From Oscillospiraceae bacterium (GTDB lineage Bacteria; Bacillota; Clostridia; Oscillospirales; Acutalibacteraceae), in contig JAQXMV010000122.1 in assembly GCA_029013165.1 (NCBI GenBank), forward strand, positions 1 to 15,860: DNA of 15,860 nucleotides, given 5' to 3'. Under the pieces are notes generated by a model. That model did no database searches, was not told the origin of the DNA, and was given only the letters and a program-made list of their open reading frames with translations. Of the stretch, positions 6,532-14,897 are shown piece after piece. Both the position numbers and the translations under genes were made by a program. Position 1 is the stretch's first letter. The number at the start of each line of letters is the position of its first letter.

Positions 6532-9500
6532 TTACATATCAAAGAAAAGGATCTGCCTGGTTTCCGGCAGAGAACCGAAAGCGCCCACCTGACGCAAAGC
6601 CTCCACGGTGGCGGTAGATGCGCCTGCCTTCTGGGCAAAATCATCAATGGAGACGAACTCGCTGACCCCCTCCCGGGCATTGGCCAGCGCAATGGCGGCA
6701 TTTTCGCCTACGCCGCTGAGGGCGCCGAAGGGCATACGGATCTTTCCGTCCTCGATCTGATAGACGGTGGCGTCGGATTTATAGATATCCACCGGCAAAA
6801 GCTCGATGCCTCTGGCCATCATCTCATTGACCACCTGAAGAGACGGATACATATTGATTTCCTTGGGCTGGGCTTCCTTGCCCCTGCGCTTGATATCCGC
6901 CATCAGCTCCTTGACGGCTCCCCTGCCCTTGAGCACGGTGGCCGCGTCAATATCGCCTCCGCGAACAGTCATATAGGCGGCGTAATACTCCAGCGGATAA
7001 TAGATTTTATACCAGCCAAGACGCAGAGCCGCGCTGACATAGGCGGCGGCATGAGCCTTGGGGAACATATACTGAATCTTCATACAGGAGTCGATATACC
7101 ACTGCTCGACGCCGTTTTCTTTCATGATCTGCTTGTGCTCATCGGTCAGCAGCTTCGTCGCATTGCCCTTACGGACAATTTCCATGATCTTGAAAGCGAT
7201 ACTCGGCTCAACGCCTTTGTGCATTAAGTAGACCATGATGTTGTCTCTTGTACCGATAACGCTGGAAATGGTGCAGGTGCCGTCACGGATCAGATCCTGG
7301 GCATTGCCCAGCCAAACGCCCGTACCGTGGGAAAGTCCCGAAACCTGCAGCAGATCGGAAAAGTTCTTGGGCTTGGCGTCAATGAGCATCTGTATAACAA
7401 AGGGTGTGCCCATTTCCGGGATCGACAGCGTTCCCAGCGGACAGTCGATATCCTCCGCCGTGACGCCTAAGGGCGCCGGGCTTTCCAGCAGCTCATAGAC
7501 CTTGGGATCGCAAATATCGGTCTCCATGACGGGTATGCCCGTCAGATCCTCCAGGTGCTTATAAAGTGAGGGAACATCATGACCTAGATTATCGAGCTTC
7601 AAAATCGTATCATGCAAAGCATGGAAGTCGAAGTGGGTGGTCTTGGTGTCGCTTTTGGCGTCATCGGCCGGGTGCTGAATGGGGGTGAAATCCGAATACT
7701 CAAAGGCATCGGGAACAACAACCATGCCGCCGGGGTGCTGACCGGTGGTACGCTTGACGCCGGTGCAGCCGATGGTCAGCCTGTCCTCTTCGGCGCGGGA
7801 AACCACCTGACCCCTTTCCGCCAGATACTTTTTGACATAGCCGTAAGCGGTCTTATCTGCCACGCTGGCGATGGTGCCGGCCTTGAAAACATGACCGTCA
7901 CCGAAGAGAGTCTCTGTGTATTTATGGGCTCTTGACTGATATTCGCCGGAGAAATTCAGGTCGATATCCGGGCTCTTGTCGCCCTTGAAGCCAAGGAAAG
8001 TCTCAAAAGGAATGTCATGTCCGTCCCGGACAAGGGGCGTACCGCAGTTCGGGCAGTTCTTCGGCGGAAGATCATAGCCGGAGCCCACCTCGCCCTTGAG
8101 GAAAAACTCACTGTAACGGCACTCGGGACAGCGGTAATGGGGCGCCAGAGGGTTGACCTCGGAAATACCCGAAGCATTGGCGACATAGGAGGAACCGACA
8201 GAACCTCGTGAACCGACATGGTAGCCGTGTTCCTCAGAGTTCTGCACCAGCTTCTGCGCGATCATATAAAGAACGCCGAAACCGTGCTTAATAATAGAGG
8301 TCAGCTCTTTTTCCAGACGCGCGGCAACATATTCCGGCACGGGATCGCCGTAGAGCTTTTTGGCCTTATCCCAGCAAAGGCGGGTCAGTTCCTCATCGGC
8401 ACCCTCCAGGGACGGCGGGAAGTTACCGTTGGGTATGGGGATAATCTCCTCGATCATATCGGCAATCCTATTAGTATTATCAATGACAATCTCTCTGGCT
8501 GTTTCTTCGCCGAGATAACTGAATTCGCCGAGCATTTCCTCAGTGGTACGGAAGAAAAGCGGCGGCTGATTGTCTGCGTCGGTGAAGCCCTGCCCCGCCA
8601 TAAGAATGGCGCGGAACTTGGCGTCGCCCGGATCAATGAAATGCACATCACAGGTGGCAACAACGGGTTTTCCCAGCGCGTCGCCGATGCTGATGATGCG
8701 GCGGTTAAAATTCTGAATATCGGCAACAGACTGCACATGAGGGAAGCGTTCGCTTCGGATCATATATTCGTTGTTGCCGCAGGGCTGGATCTCTAGATAA
8801 TCATAAAAGGAAGCGATTTTCAGCTGCTCCTCGCTGCTCTTTCCCTCCACCACGGCGCGGTAGAGTTCGCCTGCCTCGCAGGCGGAGCCGATGATCAGTC
8901 CCTCGCGGTATTTCATCAGCTCGCTTTTCGGAATGATCGGCCGGCGGTGAAAATACTCCAGGTTGGAAAGGGTGATGAGCTGATAGAGATTTTTCAGTCC
9001 CGTGAGATTTCTGACCAGAATGATCTGGTGGAAGTATTTGTTTTTGGCTTTTTTCCATTCGCTGAAGGGCACCTCGGTGTCGTCGATGAAATAGCCCTCC
9101 ATGCCGTAAATGATCTTGATTTTTCCTTTGGCGGCCTTGACGGCTTCGGGATAGGCCTGAACGACGCCGTGATCGGTGATGGCCACAGCCTTGTGTCCCC
9201 AGTCAATAGCGCGCTTGACAAGAACCGACGCATCGGTGACACCGTCCATCATGGACATTTTGGTATGCAGATGAAGCTCGACTCTCTTTTTCTCGGCATT
9301 GTCTGCTTTCGGGATTTTCTCCACCAGACTGATGGCCCGGGGTGAAATGATATTTTCACCGGAGAACTTGTCAAAGCGCAGGTCTCCGCGAACAAGTACC
9401 GTGACACCGTTTTTGACCTTTTTCATGATGATGTCACAGTCTTCCTTGCGCTCAAAGACCTTGCAAGTATAAGAATATGTACTGTCGGTGATATTAAAGG

Positions 9501-10266
9501 TAATGATCAGGCTTCTGCCGTCGCGGGTCTCGCGGCTGTCCATGCCGAAAACATCGCCCCAGACCACACAGCTTCCCTCGTCCGGTGAGATTTCCGAGAG
9601 GGGTTTAGGATTTTTCGTGATCCGCGTGCCGTAAATCGGTTTAGCGGTTTCTAAATAAAGAGGAATCCCCTCCACGATCTTGTGCTCTTTTTCTTTGGGT
9701 ACATGGAGGCTTTCCGGGTCAATTCCCTTGGAACGGAGATTCTCCTCCTCGGATCGGCGGATCATATCCGAAACCTCCGCATCGTCAATGGAGACCTCCG
9801 TCACGCCGCCGAAAACCACCTCGACCTGTCTCGAGAAGCGCCGCAAAACAATATCCTGCATGAGTTTATCGGCGCCGATGCTTTCGAGGACATCTTTGCC
9901 GCCGTGGGTCAGCTCAACGGAAAGTGTCTTTCCGTCGAAACTGCAGCGACTGCCGACAAAAAATCCGTTGCTGGCCGCCAGAGAAGCATTGACCTGACTG
10001 ACCAGAGAGGCAAAATAGCCCTCGCTGAAACACTCGGGCGGCATGTGCGGCTCAATTACAACGGGTACACCGCCAAGACTCTGCGTCAGCAGAGCCTCGG
10101 CCGAATCCACGGCGCTCTGGGTGACCAGCCGCGGAAAGAACGCGTCGACGGTCACATTTCTGTGCGACGGCGACACGGTAACATTTCTGATTTCACATTC
10201 ACTGAAAACTTCATGGAGTCCCTGATCTTCAAAGACCCCAAAAAGCTGTTCAAAATTATTATTCAT
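6532..10266 (-). CDS. polC: DNA polymerase III alpha subunit, PolC type, lacking the inserted exonuclease domain
   Basis: The replicative polymerase of Gram-positive bacteria. Domains in order: N-terminal region (1-210), OB fold (about 212-318), PHP domain (about 328-545), palm/thumb/fingers, and a C-terminal helical region. Catalytic aspartates are D767 and D769 in PDIDLNFSGEYQ and D892 in KLDNLGHD. A zinc-binding site is C713/C716/C738/C741. The clamp-binding peptide is probably QILFF at 1238-1242. At 1244 residues it is about 190 shorter than the usual 1430-1440. The gap falls where PolC normally carries its DEDDh exonuclease: YGMEGYFIDD (387-396) continues almost at once into YFHQIILVRN (411-420). 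The frame is open throughout. PHP ligand positions are all filled: H332, H334, D341, H366, E390, H413, C463, D540, H542. The ribosome binding site is CGGAGAGA, 28 bases after the ispG stop. Identity as PolC is certain. Confidence 0.97.
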   Translation of the reverse strand: MNNNFEQLFGVFEDQGLHEVFSECEIRNVTVSPSHRNVTVDAFFPRLVTQSAVDSAEALLTQSLGGVPVVIEPHMPPECFSEGYFASLVSQVNASLAASNGFFVGSRCSFDGKTLSVELTHGGKDVLESIGADKLMQDIVLRRFSRQVEVVFGGVTEVSIDDAEVSDMIRRSEEENLRSKGIDPESLHVPKEKEHKIVEGIPLYLETAKPIYGTRITKNPKPLSEISPDEGSCVVWGDVFGMDSRETRDGRSLIITFNITDSTYSYTCKVFERKEDCDIIMKKVKNGVTVLVRGDLRFDKFSGENIISPRAISLVEKIPKADNAEKKRVELHLHTKMSMMDGVTDASVLVKRAIDWGHKAVAITDHGVVQAYPEAVKAAKGKIKIIYGMEGYFIDDTEVPFSEWKKAKNKYFHQIILVRNLTGLKNLYQLITLSNLEYFHRRPIIPKSELMKYREGLIIGSACEAGELYRAVVEGKSSEEQLKIASFYDYLEIQPCGNNEYMIRSERFPHVQSVADIQNFNRRIISIGDALGKPVVATCDVHFIDPGDAKFRAILMAGQGFTDADNQPPLFFRTTEEMLGEFSYLGEETAREIVIDNTNRIADMIEEIIPIPNGNFPPSLEGADEELTRLCWDKAKKLYGDPVPEYVAARLEKELTSIIKHGFGVLYMIAQKLVQNSEEHGYHVGSRGSVGSSYVANASGISEVNPLAPHYRCPECRYSEFFLKGEVGSGYDLPPKNCPNCGTPLVRDGHDIPFETFLGFKGDKSPDIDLNFSGEYQSRAHKYTETLFGDGHVFKAGTIASVADKTAYGYVKKYLAERGQVVSRAEEDRLTIGCTGVKRTTGQHPGGMVVVPDAFEYSDFTPIQHPADDAKSDTKTTHFDFHALHDTILKLDNLGHDVPSLYKHLEDLTGIPVMETDICDPKVYELLESPAPLGVTAEDIDCPLGTLSIPEMGTPFVIQMLIDAKPKNFSDLLQVSGLSHGTGVWLGNAQDLIRDGTCTISSVIGTRDNIMVYLMHKGVEPSIAFKIMEIVRKGNATKLLTDEHKQIMKENGVEQWYIDSCMKIQYMFPKAHAAAYVSAALRLGWYKIYYPLEYYAAYMTVRGGDIDAATVLKGRGAVKELMADIKRRGKEAQPKEINMYPSLQVVNEMMARGIELLPVDIYKSDATVYQIEDGKIRMPFGALSGVGENAAIALANAREGVSEFVSIDDFAQKAGASTATVEALRQVGAFGSLPETRQILFFDM

Positions 10267-10294
10267 GATTCTCTCCGAATTTCTTTGGCTTTCC

Positions 10295-11344
10295 TTACAA
10301 AAGCTCGATTTCCTTCATCAGCTCGTCAACGATTTGTTCCTCGGGAACCTTGCGCAGAACTTCTCCTTTTTTGAACAAAAGACCGCAACCGTCTCCGCCG
10401 GCAATGCCGATGTCGGCTTCCCGCGCTTCTCCCGGGCCGTTGACCACACAGCCCATGACCGCAACGGTGATATCCTTTTTCACACCGCGCAGTCTGTTTT
10501 CCACCTCTGCGGCCAAGGAAATCAGGTCGATCTTGGTTCTGCCGCAGGTGGGGCAGGAAACAAGCCTTGCACTGCCGCTGTCGAGTCCGATGCTCCTGAG
10601 AATATCAAAGCCGGCATAAACCTCCTCCACCGGATCAGCCGTGAGAGAGACGCGGATCGTGTCGCCGATGCCGCGGGTCAGCAGGGAACCGATGCCCACG
10701 GCGGACTTGACAAGTCCCATTCGTGCCGTTCCTGCCTCGGTGACGCCCAAATGAAGCGGATAATCACACATCTGCGCCACGAGTTCATAGGCGGCGATCA
10801 TATTTCTGACATTCGATGACTTGATGGATATGACGATATCGTCGAAATCAAACTTTTCCAAAAGGCGCACATGATACATGGCGCTCTGTGCCATAGCTTC
10901 GGGCGTGGGGCCGCCGAACTGTTCCAGAATGTGCTTTTCCACCGAGCCGGAGTTGACGCCGATACGGATAGGTACCGATCTGCGGCGGCAGGCGTCGGCA
11001 ACGGCTTTGACATTTTCGTCACAGCCGATATTGCCCGGATTGATCCGGATTTTATCGGCGCCGGCCTCGAGGCTAGCAAGAGCCAGTTTATAGTCAAAAT
11101 GGATATCCGCAACAACAGGTATACGGACGCTGTTTTTCACAGCCGCCAGGGTGCTGACGCTCTCCCTGTCGGGCACGGCAATGCGTATGATCTCACAGCC
11201 TGCTTTTTCCAGCTTTTTTGCCTGTTCGATGTTACCCTCACTGTCATGGGCAGGCACATTGAGCATGGACTGAACGGTGATCTTGCTGTCCCCACCGATA
11301 AAAGTATTGCCTACCTTGACTTTTTTTGCGCTTCGTCTGTTCAT
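10295..11344 (-). CDS. ispG: 4-hydroxy-3-methylbut-2-en-1-yl diphosphate synthase (IspG / GcpE)
   Basis: A 349-residue enzyme for the penultimate step of the MEP pathway, the reductive ring opening of MEcPP to HMBPP using a 4Fe-4S cluster and an electron donor such as ferredoxin or flavodoxin. The two-domain bacterial form is seen: an N-terminal TIM barrel (about 1-250, with VADIHFDYKLAL and KIRINPGNIG) and a C-terminal Fe-S domain. Cluster ligands are Cys264 and Cys267 (CPTCGRT), Cys299 (MGCVVNGPGEA) and Glu306. The substrate loop reads QSMLNVPAHD rather than the more common QSMTNTxTxD; I take this as a clostridial variant. The start at 11344 has GGAGG five bases upstream. It lies 68 bases after rseP, the largest gap in the cluster. 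Together with dxr it places two MEP genes in one transcript. Confidence 0.96.
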   Translation of the reverse strand: MNRRSAKKVKVGNTFIGGDSKITVQSMLNVPAHDSEGNIEQAKKLEKAGCEIIRIAVPDRESVSTLAAVKNSVRIPVVADIHFDYKLALASLEAGADKIRINPGNIGCDENVKAVADACRRRSVPIRIGVNSGSVEKHILEQFGGPTPEAMAQSAMYHVRLLEKFDFDDIVISIKSSNVRNMIAAYELVAQMCDYPLHLGVTEAGTARMGLVKSAVGIGSLLTRGIGDTIRVSLTADPVEEVYAGFDILRSIGLDSGSARLVSCPTCGRTKIDLISLAAEVENRLRGVKKDITVAVMGCVVNGPGEAREADIGIAGGDGCGLLFKKGEVLRKVPEEQIVDELMKEIELL

Positions 11345-11363
11345 GTTTTCCTCCGTATATCAG

Positions 11364-11394
11364 CTCTCCTCCCCTTTCACAGGAGAAAGGAGAG
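11364..11394 (-). promoter_or_regulatory. Possible leader hairpin before ispG
   Basis: In the rseP-ispG gap, minus-strand RNA can pair CUCUCCUUUC with GGGAGGAGAG (10 bp including two G-U pairs). The two G-U pairs are A-C mismatches in plus-strand RNA, so the structure favours the transcribed strand. The 3' arm contains a GGGGAGGAG decoy resembling a ribosome binding site, and the true GGAGG lies just downstream of the hairpin. Function is unproven. Confidence 0.3.
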
Positions 11395-11412
11395 AAGAGA
11401 AAAAGAGTTCAT

Positions 11413-12729
11413 TTAATAAAATCCTCTGCCGCTGATGAGCTTCCAGATATCACCTGCGGAAATCACTGCCATGAAAATCAGCAGTAATATCAGGCCGGCG
11501 GCGTGGATATAGCTTTCATATTTGGGGGGTATTTTCTTTCGGAAAATCAGCTCAAAGAACATGAAGAAAAGGTGTCCTCCGTCGAGAGCCGGAACCGGAA
11601 GAAGATTGAAAAGTCCGATATTAATGGTGATCATGGCCATGATCATGAAAAGCGAGCTCCAGTCAGCGGAAGCCGTACTCTCCTGAGCGATGTCGGTGAT
11701 AACGGAGATCGTACCGATGGGGCCGGCCAAATCATTGAAGCCGTACTGTCCGCGCAGAAGATCAAAAAGGCTGAGATAGACCACCCGTCCGAGCGTCAGT
11801 GCATAGCGGAAACCGCCGCTTAAAACTGTGAGGAAACCCGTTTCCTCACCTAAAAGGACAAAGTCAACGACCGTCGCCGTGGCGAGCTTGGCCTGAGAGA
11901 CGGTGATCTCCTGTCCCTGACGCTCCAGCACAAAATCATAGGTATAATCCTCATCGGCGCTGATCTGCGCATAGAGCTCTTCTCCGGTGCTGACGCTGAC
12001 GCCGTTGACCGAGAGAATCTTATCACCGTTGTCCAGTCCCGCATCTTTCATCTTGCCGCTGACATCGCTGATGACGCACTCGGGAGAATAGGAAAAATTG
12101 CCGGCTGTGCGTTTGCCGAAGTGTACCTCGGGCAGTGTGATTTTCTCACCGTTGCGGCGCACTACAATTTCATAAGTACCGCTGGTGTTTCTCTGCATGA
12201 GGAAACTGATATCATAATCGGAAAAGACATGCTTTCCGTCGATTTCCAGAATCTCGTCGCCCTGCGCAAGACCCTCCTGCTGACAGCTGACGGCACCGTC
12301 ATAAAACTGCAGAATCTCTCTCGTTCCCGTCAGTTCCTCACTGCCGACGAGGAAAAAGCAGATAATCAGTCCGAGAATGAGGTTAAAGACAGCGCCGGCA
12401 GAAATGATAATCATTCTTTTCCAGACTTTCTGATTGCAGTAAGCCCGGGAGTCCTCGCTGTTTTCCTCCTCGCCCTCCATGCTCACAAAGCCGCCGATGG
12501 GGAAAAGGCGCAGAGCGTATTTGGTTTCCTTGCCCTGTTTTTTCAGAATAGTGGGGCCCATGCCGATGGCAAATTCATTGACCTTGACGCCAAAGAGCTT
12601 GGCAAAAAGGAAGTGACCCACCTCATGTATAATAATGATCAGGCCGAAAAACAACACCGCAATGAGTATGGGTATGATCTTAGCCTTGACGGCGGCAAAA
12701 CTGACAAGAAGATTAAAGTCTATATTCAT
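11413..12729 (-). CDS. rseP: Site-2-protease-type membrane metalloprotease (RseP/RasP), with two PDZ-like domains
   Basis: A 438-residue integral membrane zinc protease that cuts transmembrane segments of substrates such as anti-sigma factors and leftover signal peptides. The first membrane helix carries HEVGH (35-39, metal ligands and catalytic Glu36). The third-ligand motif is NLLPVPALDGGH (375-386, Asp383). Further hydrophobic segments lie at about 106-128 and 405-425. Between them are two PDZ-like segments: about 150-215 (EGLAQGDEILEIDGKHV) and about 240-300 (DAGLDNGDKILSVNGVSV). I chose the ATG at 12729 because AAAGGG lies just upstream and MNIDFN leads into the first helix. A longer reading to 12795 would add 22 unlikely polar residues and overlap dxr. 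It follows dxr by 52 bases. Confidence 0.94.
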   Translation of the reverse strand: MNIDFNLLVSFAAVKAKIIPILIAVLFFGLIIIIHEVGHFLFAKLFGVKVNEFAIGMGPTILKKQGKETKYALRLFPIGGFVSMEGEEENSEDSRAYCNQKVWKRMIIISAGAVFNLILGLIICFFLVGSEELTGTREILQFYDGAVSCQQEGLAQGDEILEIDGKHVFSDYDISFLMQRNTSGTYEIVVRRNGEKITLPEVHFGKRTAGNFSYSPECVISDVSGKMKDAGLDNGDKILSVNGVSVSTGEELYAQISADEDYTYDFVLERQGQEITVSQAKLATATVVDFVLLGEETGFLTVLSGGFRYALTLGRVVYLSLFDLLRGQYGFNDLAGPIGTISVITDIAQESTASADWSSLFMIMAMITINIGLFNLLPVPALDGGHLFFMFFELIFRKKIPPKYESYIHAAGLILLLIFMAVISAGDIWKLISGRGFY

Positions 12730-12781
12730 CGTATTCCCTTTCATATGCCCGAAAAGGGGCTGTTCATTTTTCCGGCTGTCC

Positions 12782-13936
12782 TCACGGACGGGCAAGGAGC
12801 GCCTTGGCTCTCTCCCGTGCGGCGGCGTCAGCCTCTAAAACATCCTCGAGGCGATAGCCCGACGATGCCGGTGTGATCTCCATCACCCGTTCCACGGTAT
12901 CGGCAATTTCAAGGAAGCCGATCTTGCCGCAGCGGAAAAGATAGTTAGCCATCTCGTTGGCTCCGTTGGCCACACAGGGGAAAAGTCCGCCCCGTGTGAT
13001 CGCCTCACGGCAGACCTCGAGACAGCGGAAGGTCTCGTAGTCCGGTCGATAGAAAGTGAGATGGCTGTGCTCCCAGAGATTGAGCTTTTTCACCGGAGAG
13101 GGATATCTTTCCGGATAAGTCAGCGCATATTGAATGGGTATGCGCATATCCGGCTCACCCAGCTGTGCGATCACGGAATTGTCCCGATATTCAATCAGAG
13201 AGTGCACCACACTTTCTCTGTGAATGACAATATCAATCATGGACGGCTCCACACCGAAAAGCCACACGGCTTCGATAAGTTCCAGTCCCTTATTCATCAT
13301 CGTGGCGCTGTCCACGGTGATTTTGGCGCCCATGGACCAATTCGGATGATGAAGCGCCTGTGAGAGAGTGACATTTTCCAGTTCCTCTCTCTTTTTCCCG
13401 AAGAAAGGACCGCCGGAGGCCGTTAATATAATTGACTTGAGCTCCTCTTTTTTATTCATACCCTGCAGGCACTGAAAGATGGCGCTGTGTTCACTGTCGA
13501 CGGGCAGGATCGCCACGCCTTTTTCGGCGGCGCGGCTCATGACCAGCTCACCGCCGGCGACCAGTGTTTCTTTGTTTGCCAGGGCCACGGTTTTTCCGCA
13601 GTCAATGGCCGTGAGGGTCGGACGAAGTCCGGCAATGCCCACCACGGCGTTGATGACAGTGTCTGCCTCCGGGGCAGCCGCGCAGGCGCAGACGCCCTCG
13701 GCGCCGGAATAGACCTTCGTATCGGTATCGGCCACCGCCGCACGCAGGGCGGACGCCGCCTTTTCATCGGCAAGGGCAGCATATTTCGGTTTGTATTTTC
13801 GGATCTGCTGTTCGAGCAGTTCCGCGTTTTTTTCTGCGCTCAGCGCAATAACCTCATATCCGCGCATCTCGGCCACATCGAGGGATTGGGTTCCGATGGA
13901 GCCGGTGGAGCCTAAAATAGAAAGCTTTTTACTCAC
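12782..13936 (-). CDS. dxr: 1-deoxy-D-xylulose 5-phosphate reductoisomerase (Dxr / IspC)
   Basis: A 384-residue enzyme that rearranges and reduces DXP to MEP with NADPH, the first committed step of the non-mevalonate isoprenoid pathway and the target of fosmidomycin. The NADPH-binding loop is GSTGSIG (9-15). The active site has LPVDSEHSAIFQ (metal ligands Asp147 and Glu149), TASGGPF (172-178), the flexible-loop HHPNWSMG (196-203) and SATMMNKGLELIEA (210-223) with the third acidic ligand Glu219. Length is normal for the family. The start codon is GTG at 13936, preceded by AAAGGAAG at a 9-base spacing. It begins 24 bases after the cdsA stop. The C-terminal helices are intact and the stop is at 12782. 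Confidence 0.97.
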   Translation of the reverse strand: MSKKLSILGSTGSIGTQSLDVAEMRGYEVIALSAEKNAELLEQQIRKYKPKYAALADEKAASALRAAVADTDTKVYSGAEGVCACAAAPEADTVINAVVGIAGLRPTLTAIDCGKTVALANKETLVAGGELVMSRAAEKGVAILPVDSEHSAIFQCLQGMNKKEELKSIILTASGGPFFGKKREELENVTLSQALHHPNWSMGAKITVDSATMMNKGLELIEAVWLFGVEPSMIDIVIHRESVVHSLIEYRDNSVIAQLGEPDMRIPIQYALTYPERYPSPVKKLNLWEHSHLTFYRPDYETFRCLEVCREAITRGGLFPCVANGANEMANYLFRCGKIGFLEIADTVERVMEITPASSGYRLEDVLEADAAARERAKALLARP

Positions 13937-13960
13937 GGCTTAAAACTTCCTTTCTGATTC

Positions 13961-14881
13961 TCATTTGACGAAAAACAGTCTGACAATGGCATAAAGCACC
14001 GGGAAGACGAAGGACCAACTGTCAAAACGATCCATGATGCCGCCGTGACCGGGCAAAATATTGCTGAAATCCTTGATGCCCACATTTCTTTTCAGTACCG
14101 AGGCCGCCAGGTCGCCCACCATGCTGACGCAGGAGAGCACGACGGAAATGGGAATTATGTAAAGATATTTCATGCTACTGTCGCCGAAAACCTGCTGCTG
14201 CCAGAAGTGCATACCGATCAGATCGAAGCAAAAGAGGATAAACACATTCAGCAGGGCAGCGATCACAACGCCACCCACAGCGCCCTCAATGGTCTTTTTC
14301 GGGCTGATCTCCGGGCACATTTTATGCTTGCCGAAGCGTTTGCCCACGAGATAGGCAAAGGAATCCGTCAGCCATGCACAGGCAAAACCCAAAGCAACCA
14401 AATAGATCCCGTCATAGTGAATGAATTGATCCGACAGCAGATAGATGCCGTTGAGCCTGATGAGGCAGGAAAAGGCATAAGACAAAGCCGCGGAAGAAAA
14501 GAATGCAGTCATAGCATGGATAAAGGTGATTTTTTTGTGGTCAAAAACCGTCAGGGAAAGCAAAACAATGGCATAGAGACTGAGCCAAACACCGATGTTC
14601 TTCGGCTCGGCGGCGAAGCCCACGCTCAGCACATATCCCATGTCAGCCGCAACGGCAAGACCGATGAGCAGCTTACTGCGGCTACCAACAGCTTTAATGA
14701 CCTCCGCACAGGCGGCAGCGGAAAGCGCCGCCATCACGAGGCTGATGACCGGCGTCAGATTCATCATCACCGCGATCATGAAGAACACCAGTACCGTGCA
14801 AATGATAATCGTCGATCCGGTTCTCTCGTTTTTAAAGTGGATACCCTTTTTCTTTTTTGGGCTTTTACTGTTCATAAACAT
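13961..14881 (-). CDS. cdsA: Phosphatidate cytidylyltransferase (CDP-diglyceride synthase)
   Basis: A 306-residue polytopic membrane enzyme that makes CDP-diacylglycerol from CTP and phosphatidic acid, the branch point of phospholipid synthesis. Several hydrophobic helices are visible from about residue 24 onward, after a short basic cytosolic tail (SPKKKKGIHFKNER). The CDP-synthase signature lies near the end, SVLKRNVGIKD followed by LPGHGGIMDRFDS (261-288). A second conserved stretch is DSFAYLVGKRFGKHKMCPEI with the SPKKTIEGAVGG loop. The start at 14881 (MFMNSK) has AAGGA about 8 bases upstream; a second ATG at 14875 is also possible. It lies 16 bases after uppS, and translational coupling is likely. 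Confidence 0.95.
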   Translation of the reverse strand: MFMNSKSPKKKKGIHFKNERTGSTIIICTVLVFFMIAVMMNLTPVISLVMAALSAAACAEVIKAVGSRSKLLIGLAVAADMGYVLSVGFAAEPKNIGVWLSLYAIVLLSLTVFDHKKITFIHAMTAFFSSAALSYAFSCLIRLNGIYLLSDQFIHYDGIYLVALGFACAWLTDSFAYLVGKRFGKHKMCPEISPKKTIEGAVGGVVIAALLNVFILFCFDLIGMHFWQQQVFGDSSMKYLYIIPISVVLSCVSMVGDLAASVLKRNVGIKDFSNILPGHGGIMDRFDSWSFVFPVLYAIVRLFFVK

Positions 14882-14897
14882 TCATGCCTTCCTTGAT

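Noticed and set aside
9020..9110. Frameshift or assembly gap as cause of the missing PolC exonuclease
   Set aside because: The frame is continuous, both flanks align with PolC without disturbance, and the linker reads as normal protein (TEVPFSEWKKAKNK). An assembly deletion cannot be fully excluded without reads, but nothing in the sequence suggests it.
12730..12795. Longer N-terminus for RseP starting at 12795
   Set aside because: It adds 22 polar residues before the first membrane helix, overlaps dxr, and lacks a ribosome binding site as good as the AAAGGG before 12729.
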